From contig NZ_WWCK01000002.1 in NCBI RefSeq assembly GCF_009857435.1, positions 186,001 to 250,000 on the forward strand: DNA of 64,000 bases, given 5' to 3'. Positions 38,166 to 48,912 of this stretch are shown piece by piece. The position numbers were made by a program, and so were the translations under genes. The notes beneath the pieces are model-generated. The model ran no database searches. It worked only from the letters and a program-made list of their open reading frames with translations, and was not told where the DNA came from. This DNA is from Duganella rivi. Its GTDB lineage: Bacteria > Pseudomonadota > Gammaproteobacteria > Burkholderiales > Burkholderiaceae_D. The stretch's first letter is position 1. Every line of letters starts with the position of its first letter.

Positions 38166-38903
38166 ATGAGAATCCTGATAAGCAATGACGACGGCTACTT
38201 GGCGCCAGGTATCAATGCCTTGGCCGAGGCGCTCGCGCCCATCGCGGAGATCGTGGTGGTGGCGCCGGACAGCAACCGTTCGGGCGCATCGAACTCCCTG
38301 TCGCTGGACCGGCCGCTGTCGGTGCAGCGCGCCGCCAATGGCTTTTACTTCGTCAACGGCACGCCCAGCGATTGCGTGCACGTGGCGCTCACAGCGATAC
38401 TCGACTACAGGCCGGATCTGGTGGTGTCCGGCATCAACAACGGCCCCAATATGGGCGATGACACGCTGTACTCCGGCACCGTGGCCGCCGCCACCGAAGG
38501 ATTCCTGTTCGGCATTCCCGCCATCGCCTTTTCCCAGGGCGCCTACGGCTGGGAGCACATCGACGATGCCGCCCGCCACGCGCGCGACCTGATCCAGCGC
38601 TACTACGAGGCGCTGCCGCGACCCTGTCTGTGGAACGTGAATATACCGAATCGTCCTTATGAGCAACTTAACGCCGTGGCGGCAACCCGGCTGGGCCGGC
38701 GCCACCAGTCCGAGCCGGTGATCAAGGCCAAGGATCCGCGCGGCAAGGATATCTACTGGATCGGCCCGCCGGGGGCGTGCAAGGATGCGGGCGAGGGCAC
38801 GGACTTCCATGCCGTGGCCGCTGGTAAGACCTCGATCACCCCGCTGCAAATCGACCTCACCCACACCTCCCAACTCAGTGCATTGGCAAAGGCCTTGGCA
38901 TGA
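38166..38903 (+). CDS. surE: 5'/3'-nucleotidase SurE
   Basis: SurE hydrolyses nucleoside monophosphates and helps stationary-phase survival. The 245-residue product has the metal-binding N-terminus [16 protein letters not shown] (D8, D9), [12 protein letters not shown] and [20 protein letters not shown]. The start is ATG 38166. It overlaps the pcm start by four bases (ATGA). The order surE-pcm-nlpD-rpoS is conserved in many proteobacteria. Confidence 0.95.
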   Translation: MRILISNDDGYLAPGINALAEALAPIAEIVVVAPDSNRSGASNSLSLDRPLSVQRAANGFYFVNGTPSDCVHVALTAILDYRPDLVVSGINNGPNMGDDTLYSGTVAAATEGFLFGIPAIAFSQGAYGWEHIDDAARHARDLIQRYYEALPRPCLWNVNIPNRPYEQLNAVAATRLGRRHQSEPVIKAKDPRGKDIYWIGPPGACKDAGEGTDFHAVAAGKTSITPLQIDLTHTSQLSALAKALA

Positions 38904-39769
38904 CCGAAAAAAACCGTACCTTTCCTTTGCCGCTGTCCTCGGTAGTAGACAAGGGGGCCAAAAAGGCAACGGTATTCGCGCCGGTGGCAACACCGCAAAC
39001 TGCTACGCAAAACGCTGCGCGCCACGCGCCGCCCCTGTATCCCGCCCCGCGCCCGGTGGCGGCGCCGTCCAAATCCCATAGTTACGCCATGGAGCGCGCC
39101 CAGCCGGCGCCGGCCGCCGCGCCGCGCTCCAATCCGCTGGTGTCGGACGCCGTGCGGCGCGCCATGGTGCAGCGGATTGCCAAGCAGGGCGTCAAGGATC
39201 AAGTGGTACTGGGCGCGATGGACACGGTGCCGCGCCATATGTTCATGGACGAAGGGCTGGCGCCGCAAGCCTACGTCGACGCCTCGCTGCCGATCGGCCA
39301 CCACCAAACTATTTCCCAGCCCTACATCGTCGCCCGCATGATCGAGGTGATGCGCAACGGCGGCCAGCTCAAGCGCGTGCTGGAGATCGGCACCGGCTGC
39401 GGCTACCAGGCGGCGGTGCTGTCTTGCGTGGCGCAGGAGGTGTATTCGATTGAGCGCATCAAGCCGCTGCACGAGCTGGCCAAGGCCAATCTGCGGCCGC
39501 TGCGGGTACCGAATCTGCGTTTGCACTACGGAGATGGTATGCTTGGGCTGCCGCAAGCGGCTCCATTTGACGGTATCATTCTGGCCGCGGCCGGGCTGGA
39601 AGTGCCGCAAGCCTTGCTGGAGCAACTGACCATCGGCGGCCGTTTGGTCGCGCCGGTGGGCGCGCGCTCGCAGCACTTGGAACTGATTACGCGCATCGGC
39701 AAGACGGAATGGGCCAGCCAGACGCTGGAAGATTGCCATTTCGTGCCGCTGCGCCCGGGCGTGGTGTAA
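38900..39769 (+). CDS. pcm: protein-L-isoaspartate O-methyltransferase with N-terminal extension
   Basis: Pcm methylates isoaspartyl residues and so repairs aged proteins, using SAM. Residues about 75-289 hold the catalytic domain: [35 protein letters not shown] motif [15 protein letters not shown] and [11 protein letters not shown]. The first 75 residues are Pro/Ala-rich and apparently disordered, which the E. coli enzyme lacks. It overlaps surE by four bases and ends 23 bases before nlpD. Confidence 0.93.
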   Translation: MTEKNRTFPLPLSSVVDKGAKKATVFAPVATPQTATQNAARHAPPLYPAPRPVAAPSKSHSYAMERAQPAPAAAPRSNPLVSDAVRRAMVQRIAKQGVKDQVVLGAMDTVPRHMFMDEGLAPQAYVDASLPIGHHQTISQPYIVARMIEVMRNGGQLKRVLEIGTGCGYQAAVLSCVAQEVYSIERIKPLHELAKANLRPLRVPNLRLHYGDGMLGLPQAAPFDGIILAAAGLEVPQALLEQLTIGGRLVAPVGARSQHLELITRIGKTEWASQTLEDCHFVPLRPGVV

Positions 39770-39792
39770 CGCCCGAACCACTAGACACGACA

Positions 39793-40737
39793 ATGAGAAT
39801 GACGAATAAAAGCAAACTGCTCGTAATGAGTTTTGCGCTCGCTTTATTGAGCGCCTGCGGTACCACTCCTAATCAAGCCCCGGTCGTCGACCGTACCATT
39901 CCACCGCCGGTCAAGCCGGCCACTCCGAGCGAAACGGCGCAAGTGGCGCGCGATGAGCGCGGCCTGTACACCGTGAAAAAAGGCGACACCCTGATCCGCA
40001 TTGCGCTGGAATTCGGCCAAAACTACCGCGATCTGGTGGCCTGGAACAATCTGTCCAACCCGAACGACATCAAGGTCGACCAGGTGCTGCGCGTGCTGCC
40101 GCCGGAGAGCAACGGCGTGGAAACTGCCGCCATCGTCATGCCGCCGTCCGATAAAACGCCGGTCACCCCGCCGGTTGCCAAGAAAACCGGTCCGAAAGGC
40201 GAGAAGAAACCGTACACCGACGCCAATCTGGCCGAATTGCAGCGCGCCGACAACGGCAAGGACGCTGCCCCGGCAGCAACCACGCCTGCACCGGCCGTGG
40301 CCGCCGTCACCCGCCCATCGACGCCGGCGCCTGCCGTGCCGGCCGCCCCGGCGCTGGCCGCCGACGACGCCAGCCTGAGCTGGGTGTGGCCGGCTGACGG
40401 CAAGGTCGTGGCTACTTTCGACGAAGGCAAGAACAAGGGCGTGGATATCTCCGGCAAGGCTGGCCAGCAAGTCGTGGCGGCCGGCGCAGGAAAAGTGATG
40501 TATGCCGGTAGCGGCATCCGCGGATATGGTAATCTCGTTATTGTGAAGCACAGTAATAATTTGTTGTCGGCCTACGCGCACAACCGGACCATCCTGGTCA
40601 AGGAAGGGCAGAGCGTAAGCAAGGGACAAATGATTGCGGAAATGGGTGACTCGGATACCGACTCCGTCAAGCTGCACTTTGAAATACGGCAGCAGGGCAA
40701 ACCGGTAGACCCGTCCCGATTCCTGCCTAACCGCTAG
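39793..40737 (+). CDS. nlpD: amidase-activating lipoprotein NlpD (LysM + degenerate M23)
   Basis: The 314-residue protein has a lipoprotein signal with lipobox LLSAC. A LysM domain follows (about 60-105, LYTVKKGDTLIRIALEFGQNY), then a Pro/Ala-rich linker and a C-terminal M23 domain (about 195-310). The first metal-ligand His of M23 is missing (NKGVDIS instead of HxGxD), as in activator proteins that switch on AmiC instead of cutting peptidoglycan. Start ATG 39793; another ATG six bases on is possible. It lies directly before rpoS. Confidence 0.92.
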   Translation: MRMTNKSKLLVMSFALALLSACGTTPNQAPVVDRTIPPPVKPATPSETAQVARDERGLYTVKKGDTLIRIALEFGQNYRDLVAWNNLSNPNDIKVDQVLRVLPPESNGVETAAIVMPPSDKTPVTPPVAKKTGPKGEKKPYTDANLAELQRADNGKDAAPAATTPAPAVAAVTRPSTPAPAVPAAPALAADDASLSWVWPADGKVVATFDEGKNKGVDISGKAGQQVVAAGAGKVMYAGSGIRGYGNLVIVKHSNNLLSAYAHNRTILVKEGQSVSKGQMIAEMGDSDTDSVKLHFEIRQQGKPVDPSRFLPNR

Positions 40738-40744
40738 CTGAACC

Positions 40745-41749
40745 ATGACATCTACCCCGCGCGATCAGATAGACGATGATGCACTCCCGGATGACTTCCG
40801 GGACGAGGGGAGTGATGATGTCATCACCGACGGCGCCGACGACGCCGACCTGCCCGAAGCCGGCGCGGTACTCGAAAGCGTCGATGAACTGAAAAAAGTG
40901 CTGGCCGCCGAGCTGTCCACCGACACCACCCAGCACTACCTGAACCAGATCGGCACCCGCCCGCTCTTAACCGCGCAGCAGGAAGTCCACTACGCCACCC
41001 TGGCCAAGGCCGGCGATTTCAGCGCGCGCCAGACCATGATCGAGCACAACCTGCGGCTGGTGGTGTCGATCGCCAAGCATTACATCAACCGCGGCGTGGT
41101 GCTGCTCGACATGATCGAGGAAGGCAACATCGGCCTGATGCGCGCCATCGACAAGTTCGAGCCCGAGCGCGGCTTCCGTTTTTCAACCTACGCCACCTGG
41201 TGGATACGCCAGAGCATCGAGCGCGCCATCATGAACCAGGCACGCACGGTGCGCCTGCCGGTGCACATGGTGCGCGAGCTGAACCAGATCCTGCGCGGCA
41301 AATACCACCTCGAAGCCCAGCACCACAACGGCAAGGATGCCACCGCCGAGGACATCGCCGAGCTGGTCGGCCGTCCGGTGGAAGAGGTGCAAGATATTTT
41401 GGCGCTGTCCGAGCACGCCACCTCGCTCGATGCGCCACTGGACAACGATCCGCAATCGTCGCTGATGGACATGCTGCCCGGCGATGCCGACGATAGTCCC
41501 GACGCCCGCGCCGAACACCACGAAATGACGGTGCTGGTGCGCGACTGGCTGACCAAGCTGCCGGACAAGCAGCGCATCGTTATCATGCGCCGCTTCGGTC
41601 TCGACAACGACGACCCGGCCACGCTGGAAACGCTGGCCGAGGAAATGGGCGTCACCCGCGAACGGGTGCGCCAGATCCAGCAGGAGGCGCTGGTCAAGCT
41701 CAAGCGGGCGATGGCTGCGCGCGGCGTCGTCCGCGATTCCCTGCTGTAG
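40745..41749 (+). CDS. rpoS: RNA polymerase sigma factor RpoS (sigma-38)
   Basis: RpoS directs transcription in stationary phase and general stress. The 334-residue product has region 1.2 ([19 protein letters not shown]) and region 2 ([15 protein letters not shown] and [18 protein letters not shown]). Region 3 follows ([16 protein letters not shown]), then region 4 ([18 protein letters not shown]). It has an acidic N-terminal extension. It follows nlpD by seven bases, so rpoS promoters probably lie within nlpD as in other proteobacteria. Confidence 0.96.
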   Translation: MTSTPRDQIDDDALPDDFRDEGSDDVITDGADDADLPEAGAVLESVDELKKVLAAELSTDTTQHYLNQIGTRPLLTAQQEVHYATLAKAGDFSARQTMIEHNLRLVVSIAKHYINRGVVLLDMIEEGNIGLMRAIDKFEPERGFRFSTYATWWIRQSIERAIMNQARTVRLPVHMVRELNQILRGKYHLEAQHHNGKDATAEDIAELVGRPVEEVQDILALSEHATSLDAPLDNDPQSSLMDMLPGDADDSPDARAEHHEMTVLVRDWLTKLPDKQRIVIMRRFGLDNDDPATLETLAEEMGVTRERVRQIQQEALVKLKRAMAARGVVRDSLL

Positions 41750-41825
41750 TCCCTTCCCATTCTGCTATCATATCGGCCCGGCATATGTGCCGACGCCTTC
41801 CTTTTGCCATTCAATATTGAACGCT

Positions 41826-43169
41826 ATGCAAGAAAATACCATCGACATCAAATCGCTCGACATGGACGCCCGCGGCGTCGGCCACATGCAAGACAATGAA
41901 GACGGCACGCCGGGTAAAGTGGTGTTCGTGGAAGGCGCCTTGCCGGGCGAGCGCGTCAGCTTTGAGACCTTCAAGAAGAAAAAGAACTGGGAGGCGGCGC
42001 GCATGACCGCGCTGCACCGCGAATCGGCCATGCGCGTCAAGCCGAAGTGCGAGCACTTCGACTACTGCGGCGGCTGCTCCATGCAGCACATCGAGCCGAG
42101 CGCGCAGGTGGCGATCAAGCAGCGCGTGCTGGAAGATAACCTGTGGCACATCGGCAAAGTCACGGCCGACAACATCATGCGCCCGATGTACGGCCCGACC
42201 TGGGGCTACCGCTACCGCGCGCGCCTGTCGGTGCGCTGGGTCGAGAAGAAGGGCACGGTGCTGGTCGGCTTCAAAGAGAAGAAATCGATCTTCGTGGCCG
42301 ATATCAAGAGCTGCCAGATCTTGCCGAAGCACGTGTCGGACATGTTCATGCCGCTGCGTGCGCTGATCGGCTCGCTGTCGCTGTACAACCAGATTCCGCA
42401 AATCGAGCTGGCGATTGGTGAAGACGTCACCGTGCTGGTGCTGCGCATCATGGACGCGCTGACCGCCGACGACGAAACCAAGATCAAGGCCTTCGCCGAC
42501 CAGTACAAAGTCCAGTTCTGGCTGCAAACCAAGGGCCCGGAAACGGCCGCGCCGTTCTACCCGCTGGAGCCGCAGCTGCACTACCTGCTGCCCGAATACG
42601 GCGTACGCATGCCGTTCAAGCCGGTCGACTTCACCCAGGTGAACCACCACATCAACCGCGTGCTGGTGCACAAGGCGCTGCGCCTGCTGGATGTGCAGCC
42701 GCAAGACCGCGTGGCCGACCTGTTCTGCGGCCTCGGCAACTTCACCTTGCCGCTGGCGACCCTGGCGCGCGAAGTGGTCGGCATCGAAGGCAGCCAGGCG
42801 CTGACCGACCGTTCGCTGAGCAACGCCAAGGCCAACGGCCTGGATAGCAAGACCACCTTCTACAACCGCAACCTGTTCGAGGTAACGCCGCAAGACCTGA
42901 TCGACCTCGGCAAGTTCGACCGCATGCTGATCGACCCGCCGCGCGACGGCGCGATGGAACTGTCGCTGGCGCTGGGCGAACTGCGCAAGACCAACCCGGA
43001 GTTCCTGCCGAAGCGCATCGTCTACGTCTCGTGCAGCCCATCGACCCTGGCGCGCGACGCCAACGTGCTGGTCAACGTGGCCGGCTACAAGCTCGACAAA
43101 GCCGGCGTGGTCAACATGTTCCCGCACACCTCGCACGTCGAATCGATGGCCGTGTTCGACTTGGTCTAA
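41826..43169 (+). CDS. rlmD: 23S rRNA (uracil-1939-C5) methyltransferase RlmD
   Basis: RlmD methylates U1939 of 23S rRNA with SAM. The 447-residue product has a short TRAM-like N-terminus and Fe-S cysteines C75, C81 and C84 (KCEHFDYCGGCSMQH) plus a further Cys (IKSCQIL). The SAM motif is DLFCGLGNFTLPLA and the catalytic motif VSCSPSTLARD. ATG 41826 is chosen; the frame is open 13 codons earlier but overlaps the sequence after rpoS. Confidence 0.94.
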   Translation: MQENTIDIKSLDMDARGVGHMQDNEDGTPGKVVFVEGALPGERVSFETFKKKKNWEAARMTALHRESAMRVKPKCEHFDYCGGCSMQHIEPSAQVAIKQRVLEDNLWHIGKVTADNIMRPMYGPTWGYRYRARLSVRWVEKKGTVLVGFKEKKSIFVADIKSCQILPKHVSDMFMPLRALIGSLSLYNQIPQIELAIGEDVTVLVLRIMDALTADDETKIKAFADQYKVQFWLQTKGPETAAPFYPLEPQLHYLLPEYGVRMPFKPVDFTQVNHHINRVLVHKALRLLDVQPQDRVADLFCGLGNFTLPLATLAREVVGIEGSQALTDRSLSNAKANGLDSKTTFYNRNLFEVTPQDLIDLGKFDRMLIDPPRDGAMELSLALGELRKTNPEFLPKRIVYVSCSPSTLARDANVLVNVAGYKLDKAGVVNMFPHTSHVESMAVFDLV

Positions 43170-43251
43170 AGTGGTTTTCTTCTAATGTTATTGACTTTGC
43201 AGGAGGCGTGCGCAACACTGGGCTGATTCTTTATCCGCGCCTGGAGTTGGC

Positions 43252-46200
43252 ATGCGCCTCCTGTCTCGCCTCATCGCGTTGGCTGCGTTCTGCAGCTTGC
43301 CGCTGGCCGTTCTGGCCGATACGTCCGTCACGTCGTTTTCGCCTTCCGGCACCGTCAAAGGTGTGCGGCAGGTGGCTGCGCGCTTCAATGGGCAGATGGT
43401 GCCCTTGGGCGATATGCGGCTCGGCGATCCGTTCAATGTCGATTGCCCGGAAGAGGGCAAGGGCCGCTGGATCGATGGCCAGAACTGGAGCTACGATTTT
43501 GCACGCGACTTGCCGGCCGGCGTCAGTTGCCGCTTCACGCTCAAGGACGATATCAAGGACTTGAGCGGCAAGCCGCTGGCAGGCATACGCCAGTTCAGCT
43601 TTGATACCGGCGGCCCGGTGGTGAAAGCCGCCGCGCCGCGCGACGGTTCCGGCTACATCGACGAGCAGCAGATTTTCGTGCTCGGTCTCGACGGCCCGGC
43701 CAGCGATGAAACGGTGGCCGCGCATGCATGGTGCCGCGCCGATGGCATCAACGAGCGGATCGGCGTGCGCGTGCTGCAAGGCGCGGAACGCCAGCAGGTG
43801 CTGGATTTGCGCAAGGCGTTCACCGAGCGCTATCTGTCGGTGTACTTCAAGGCGCGCGGCGTTGTGTGGCGCGCCACCACGGCGATCCATAACAAGAAGC
43901 TGGAACGCTTGCCGCTCGCCGTCCTGCAATGCAAGCGCAATTTGCCTGCGGCGACCGAGGTGTCGCTGGTGTGGGGCGCGGGCATCCAAGCCGATAGCGG
44001 CATCGCCACCAAGGAGGATCAGGTGCTGTCGTTTAAAACGCGCCCGGATTTCACGGCGCGTTTTAGCTGCGACAGGTTGTCCAAGGACGCCGGCTGCGTG
44101 CCGTTCCTGCCGATGCGCGTGCAATTCAGCGCGCCGATCAAACGCGCCGACGCCTTGGCCGTGAAGATCACAGCACCCGGCGGCAAAGTCTTCAAGCCGC
44201 TAATCGATAAAGAAGAAGAAAAGAGCGAGTACCTTGAATGGCTAACCTTCAAAGGCCCATTCCCTGAAAACGCGAAATTGAGCGTCGCGCTGCCGGCTGG
44301 TTTGAAAGACGATGCAGGCCGCGCCTTGGTCAATCAATCCCGCTTCCCGATGGCGATCCGCACCGATACGCAACCGCCGCTGGTCAAATTCCCCGCGCGC
44401 TTCGGCATCATCGAGGCCAAGGGCGACAAGCTGCTGCCGGTCACGGTGCGCAACGTCGAGGCGCAAGTGGCAGGAACCAAGGTTGACGGCACGTCGCTGC
44501 GCGTCAACGACAACACTGCCACGCCGGAGCAGCAAGACCAGCAAGTGATCGCCTGGCTTAAGCGCATGGGCAGCAGCTACAGCTGGGAGCCGCAAGAACT
44601 CTACGCAAGCAATATGGCCAAGCCGCTATTGGATGCTCATGCCGGTAAGCTTGAACGCTTCACCATGCCCAAGCCGGGCGGCGGCAAGGCGTTTGAAGTG
44701 GTCGGTATCCCGCTGCGCAAGCCGGGTTTCTACGTGGTGGAGCTGGCGAGCCCTAAACTGGGCGCAGGGCTGGCGCTCGGCAAAGGCCCAGCATACGTAA
44801 GCAGCGCCGCGCTGGTGACGAATATGGTGGCGCACTTCAAGCACGGCGCGGAATCGTCGCTGGTGTGGGTGACGTCGCTCGATAAGGGCAAGCCGGTGGC
44901 GCAAGCGCAGGTCGCGGTGCGCGATTACAAAGGCAATCTGCTTTGGCAGGGGATGACCGATAGCGGCGGCTTGGCGCACATTCGCCAGGAGCTGACGCAG
45001 AAGGACGAGCAACGCTACTTTATCAGCGCGCGCTTGGGTGGTGACATGACCTTCACCTTGTCCGACTGGGATCGCGGCATCGAGACGTGGCGCTTCAATC
45101 TGCCGACTGGCTACTACGGTGCGGACAACATCCTCGCCTCCACGGTCTTCGATCGCACGCTGTTGCGTGCTGGCGAAACGGTGCACATGAAGCACTTCAT
45201 GCGCCGCCACGTGGAGCAGGGCATCGTGCGCGCGACCAAGGAGCAGGCGGCCAGCATGTTCATCGTCCACGAGGGCAGCGACCAGCAGTACGAGCTGCCA
45301 TTGAAGTGGAGCGCCAACGGCTCGGCGGAAAATACCTGGGCGATTCCGGCCGACGCCAAGCAAGGCTGGTATCAACTGCGCATCGGCGGACACGAAACGG
45401 GCCGCTTCCGCGTCGAGCAATTCCGCGTGCCCACCATGAAGGCGCTGCTGCAAGGGCCGAAAGCACCGGCAGTGCAAGCGTCGTCGGTGGATCTGGATGT
45501 ACAACTGAGCTACCTGTCCGGCGGCGGTGCAGGCGATGCGGCCGTGCAGCTGCGCACCGTGGTGCAGGACAATAGCGTGCACTTTGAGGATTATCCCGAT
45601 TTCAGTTTCAGCACCGGCGACGTCAAGGTCGGCGTCGAGCGGCGCGGCGCCGGCTACGATGACGACGAGGGCATGTTCGAAGGCGAGGAGGGCGAAGGCG
45701 CCGGCGCCGTCAAAACGCGCAGCGTGACGCTGGATAAAGCCGGTGGCGCGCGCATCGCGCTCGATCAACTGCCGCAAGTGCAAACGCCGCACGCGGTGCT
45801 GGCCGAGATGACCTATCAAGACGCCAACGGCGAAACCCTATCTTCGTCCACGCGCATTCCGTTGTGGCCGTCGAGTTACGTGATCGGCATCCAGCCGGAT
45901 GGCTGGGTAGTCAGCAAGGACGCGCTCAAGTTCACCGTGGCGGTGCTGGGTCTGCAAGGCAAGCCGGTGGCCGATGCACCGGTGGCGGTGGACTTCTTCC
46001 AGCGCCAGACCTACTCGCATCGACGCCGCTTGATCGGCGGCTTCTACGCCTACGAAAACAGCAGCGAAGTAAAAGCCTTGGGCGCGGCCTGCGAGGGCAA
46101 GACCGATAGCAAGGGCCTGCTGATTTGCGAGACCAAGGCGCCGGCATCGGGCAATCTGATTCTGCGCGCGAAAACGCAAGATGCGCAGCAGCGGGTGGCT

Positions 46201-48912
46201 GTCACCAATCGCGAGACGTGGGTGGCCGACGGCGCCGACTGGTGGTTCGCCGCCACCGACAACGACCGCATCGATCTGCTGCCGGAGAAAAAACGCTATG
46301 AGCCGGGCGACACCGCCAGCTTCCAGGTGCGCATGCCGTTCCGCGAAGCGACCGCGCTGATTACGGTGGAGCGCGAGGGCGTGATCGATACCTATGTGCG
46401 CCCGCTCAGTGGCAGCGAGCCGGTGTTCACTATCCCCGTGAAGAAGCAGTACGCGCCGAATGTGTTCGTGTCGGCGCTGGTGGTGCGCGGCCGCGTCAAC
46501 GGCGTGCAGCCGACGGCGCTGGTCGATCTGGGCAAGCCTGCCTACAAACTGGGCATCGTGCCGTTGCGCGTCGGCTGGTCGGCCAATGAGCTCAAGGTGC
46601 AGGTCAAGGCGGACAAGGAAGTCTACAAGGTACGCGACAAGGCCACGGTGAAGGTCAAGGTCGCGCGTCCTGACGGTTCGGCGCCGCCGGCTGGCGCGGA
46701 AGTGGCGCTGGCCGCTGTCGATGTCGGCCTGCTGGAACTGATGCCGAATACAAGCTGGGATCTGCTGGAAGCCATGATGGAGCAGCGTAATCTGCAAGTG
46801 ACTACGGCTACTGCGCAGATGCAGGTGGTCGGCAAGCGTCACTTTGGCCGCAAGGCGGTTCCGGCCGGCGGTGGCGGCGGCAAGGGCGCGGGAAGAGAAC
46901 TGTTCGATACGCTGCTGTTCTGGAAAGCGCGCGTCACGCTGGACGCGAATGGCGAAGCTTCGGTGCAGGTGCCGATTAACGATTCGCTGACCGCGTTCCG
47001 CATCGTCGCTATCGCCAGTGCGGATGCGGACTTGTTTGGCACCGGCCGCACGGAGGTGCGCAGTTCGCAGGATCTGATTCTGCTTTCCGGCTTGCCGGCG
47101 CTGGTGCGCGAGGGCGACCGCTTCCGCGCAACCTTCACGTTGCGGAACACCACCGATGCCGCCGTCAAGGCCACGCTCAACGCCAATGTAGGCGGCAAGG
47201 CTTTGTCGCCGCAAACGGTGGCGCTGGAACCGGGGCAGGCGCGTGAAGTCGGCTGGGACGTGCAAGCGCCGTTGTCGGTGTCCACGCTGGCGTGGGATGT
47301 CAGCGCGGCAGTGGAGGGCGGTGGCGCGGCATCGACAGATCGCATCAAGATCAAGCAGCAGATCGTGCCCGCTGTGCCGGTGACCGTCATGCAGGCAACC
47401 TTGCTGCAACTGGATCGCAAACAAAGCATGGCCGTCAAGCTGCCGGAAGACGCCGTGCCGGGACGCGGCGGCGTGCAAGTGCAGTTCAGCCCCAAACTGG
47501 GCGGCGAGTTGCCGGGCGTGCGCGATTACATGCTGCAGTATCCGTATCGCTGTTTCGAGCAAGTGACCTCGCGCTCCATCGCGCTGCATGATGAAGCGAT
47601 GTGGAACGCGGCGGCCGAAAAGCTGCCGACTTACCTGGATGCGGATGGCTTGCTCAAATACTTCCCGGTGATGGATCAGGGCAGCGATACGCTGACGGCC
47701 TATGTGCTGTCCGCCGCCAGCGAAGCGGGCTACGAGATTCCCGAGGCGCTGAAAGGCCGCATGGAATCGGGCTTGCAGGCTTTCGTGCAGGGCAAGATCA
47801 CGCGCTACTCAGGTTTGCGCACCACCGATCTGGCAGTGCGCAAGATTGCGGCGCTGGAGGCGCTATCGCGTTCACGTCCGGTGAATGCGAGTGCTTTGGA
47901 GTCGTTCTCTGTGCAGCCGAATTTGTGGCCGACTTCCGCCGTCATCGATTGGTATCAGATCCTGCAACGCTCGCCCAAGCTGCCGCAGCACGCGCAGCGC
48001 TTGAAGGAGGCGGATCAGATTCTGCGCTCGCGCCTTAACCTGCAAGGCACGACCATGACCTTCTCCACCGAGCGCACCGATGACTGGTGGTGGCTGATGT
48101 CCTCGGCCGACAGCAATGCCAATCGCCTGCTGCTGGTGATGGCCGACAATCCGGCGTGGAAGGATGATATCGGCCGCCTCGCGCGCGGTGCATTGGGACG
48201 GCAGAAGAAAGGCCGCTGGGGCACGACCGTCGCCAATGCGTGGGGCGTGCTGGCGATGGATAAATTCTCGCAGCGCTTTGAAAGCGAGAAGGTGGCCGGT
48301 ACTGCCGGCGCCACGCTGGCCAACGCCAGCAAGAGCATTGCTTTCGGCGGCGATCCGGCGGGCGGCACGGCCGTGCTGCCTTGGCCGCGCGGTGGCGACG
48401 GTCAGCTGGAACTGGAACATGCGGGCGCAGGCAAGCCTTGGGCTACGGTGCAGACCTTGTCTGCGGTGCCGTTGAAGGCGCCGCTGTCGAGCGGCTACAA
48501 AATCGTCAAGACCATCACGCCGCTGGAGCAGAAAACCAAGGGCGTATGGTCGCGCGGCGATACCTATCGCGTGCACCTGGATTTGGAAGCGCAGTCGGAT
48601 ATGACCTGGGTGGTGGTGGATGATCCGATTCCAGCCAGCGCCACGGTGCTGGGCTCGGGTCTTGGCGGAGATTCGCAAATCGCGGCCAGCGGCGAGCGCG
48701 CTACCGGCTGGGTGTACCCGGCGTTCCAGGAGCGCGGCTTTGAAGGTTATCGCGCGTTCTACAGCTTCGTCCCGAAAGGCAAGTGGAGCGTGGAGTACAC
48801 GGTGCGCCTGAATAACCCCGGCCAATTCAACCTGCCGCCGACGCGGGTGGAAGCGATGTACAGCCCCGAGATGTTCGGCGCATCGCCTAACGCAGTGATG
48901 AACGTGAAATGA
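43252..48912 (+). CDS. periplasmic alpha-2-macroglobulin family protein
   Basis: A 1886-residue exported protein with signal peptide (residues 1-23, ending VLA). It is built of MG-type beta domains, a bait-like region and a C-terminal alpha/alpha domain with a thioester motif CFEQ (Cys1434-Gln1437) in YPYRCFEQVTSR. The macroglobulin family traps attacking proteases through this thioester. Bacterial homologues (YfhM/Sa-A2M) normally work with PBP1C to repair and guard peptidoglycan, and the next gene is pbpC with a 4-base ATGA overlap. Unlike E. coli YfhM I see no lipobox, so the protein may be soluble. SD CTGGAG. Confidence 0.93.
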   Translation: MRLLSRLIALAAFCSLPLAVLADTSVTSFSPSGTVKGVRQVAARFNGQMVPLGDMRLGDPFNVDCPEEGKGRWIDGQNWSYDFARDLPAGVSCRFTLKDDIKDLSGKPLAGIRQFSFDTGGPVVKAAAPRDGSGYIDEQQIFVLGLDGPASDETVAAHAWCRADGINERIGVRVLQGAERQQVLDLRKAFTERYLSVYFKARGVVWRATTAIHNKKLERLPLAVLQCKRNLPAATEVSLVWGAGIQADSGIATKEDQVLSFKTRPDFTARFSCDRLSKDAGCVPFLPMRVQFSAPIKRADALAVKITAPGGKVFKPLIDKEEEKSEYLEWLTFKGPFPENAKLSVALPAGLKDDAGRALVNQSRFPMAIRTDTQPPLVKFPARFGIIEAKGDKLLPVTVRNVEAQVAGTKVDGTSLRVNDNTATPEQQDQQVIAWLKRMGSSYSWEPQELYASNMAKPLLDAHAGKLERFTMPKPGGGKAFEVVGIPLRKPGFYVVELASPKLGAGLALGKGPAYVSSAALVTNMVAHFKHGAESSLVWVTSLDKGKPVAQAQVAVRDYKGNLLWQGMTDSGGLAHIRQELTQKDEQRYFISARLGGDMTFTLSDWDRGIETWRFNLPTGYYGADNILASTVFDRTLLRAGETVHMKHFMRRHVEQGIVRATKEQAASMFIVHEGSDQQYELPLKWSANGSAENTWAIPADAKQGWYQLRIGGHETGRFRVEQFRVPTMKALLQGPKAPAVQASSVDLDVQLSYLSGGGAGDAAVQLRTVVQDNSVHFEDYPDFSFSTGDVKVGVERRGAGYDDDEGMFEGEEGEGAGAVKTRSVTLDKAGGARIALDQLPQVQTPHAVLAEMTYQDANGETLSSSTRIPLWPSSYVIGIQPDGWVVSKDALKFTVAVLGLQGKPVADAPVAVDFFQRQTYSHRRRLIGGFYAYENSSEVKALGAACEGKTDSKGLLICETKAPASGNLILRAKTQDAQQRVAVTNRETWVADGADWWFAATDNDRIDLLPEKKRYEPGDTASFQVRMPFREATALITVEREGVIDTYVRPLSGSEPVFTIPVKKQYAPNVFVSALVVRGRVNGVQPTALVDLGKPAYKLGIVPLRVGWSANELKVQVKADKEVYKVRDKATVKVKVARPDGSAPPAGAEVALAAVDVGLLELMPNTSWDLLEAMMEQRNLQVTTATAQMQVVGKRHFGRKAVPAGGGGGKGAGRELFDTLLFWKARVTLDANGEASVQVPINDSLTAFRIVAIASADADLFGTGRTEVRSSQDLILLSGLPALVREGDRFRATFTLRNTTDAAVKATLNANVGGKALSPQTVALEPGQAREVGWDVQAPLSVSTLAWDVSAAVEGGGAASTDRIKIKQQIVPAVPVTVMQATLLQLDRKQSMAVKLPEDAVPGRGGVQVQFSPKLGGELPGVRDYMLQYPYRCFEQVTSRSIALHDEAMWNAAAEKLPTYLDADGLLKYFPVMDQGSDTLTAYVLSAASEAGYEIPEALKGRMESGLQAFVQGKITRYSGLRTTDLAVRKIAALEALSRSRPVNASALESFSVQPNLWPTSAVIDWYQILQRSPKLPQHAQRLKEADQILRSRLNLQGTTMTFSTERTDDWWWLMSSADSNANRLLLVMADNPAWKDDIGRLARGALGRQKKGRWGTTVANAWGVLAMDKFSQRFESEKVAGTAGATLANASKSIAFGGDPAGGTAVLPWPRGGDGQLELEHAGAGKPWATVQTLSAVPLKAPLSSGYKIVKTITPLEQKTKGVWSRGDTYRVHLDLEAQSDMTWVVVDDPIPASATVLGSGLGGDSQIAASGERATGWVYPAFQERGFEGYRAFYSFVPKGKWSVEYTVRLNNPGQFNLPPTRVEAMYSPEMFGASPNAVMNVK

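Noticed and set aside
45838..47589. 583-residue reverse reading frame opposite the macroglobulin gene
   Set aside because: Antisense shadow within a single 5.7-kb coding region; no SD or motif.
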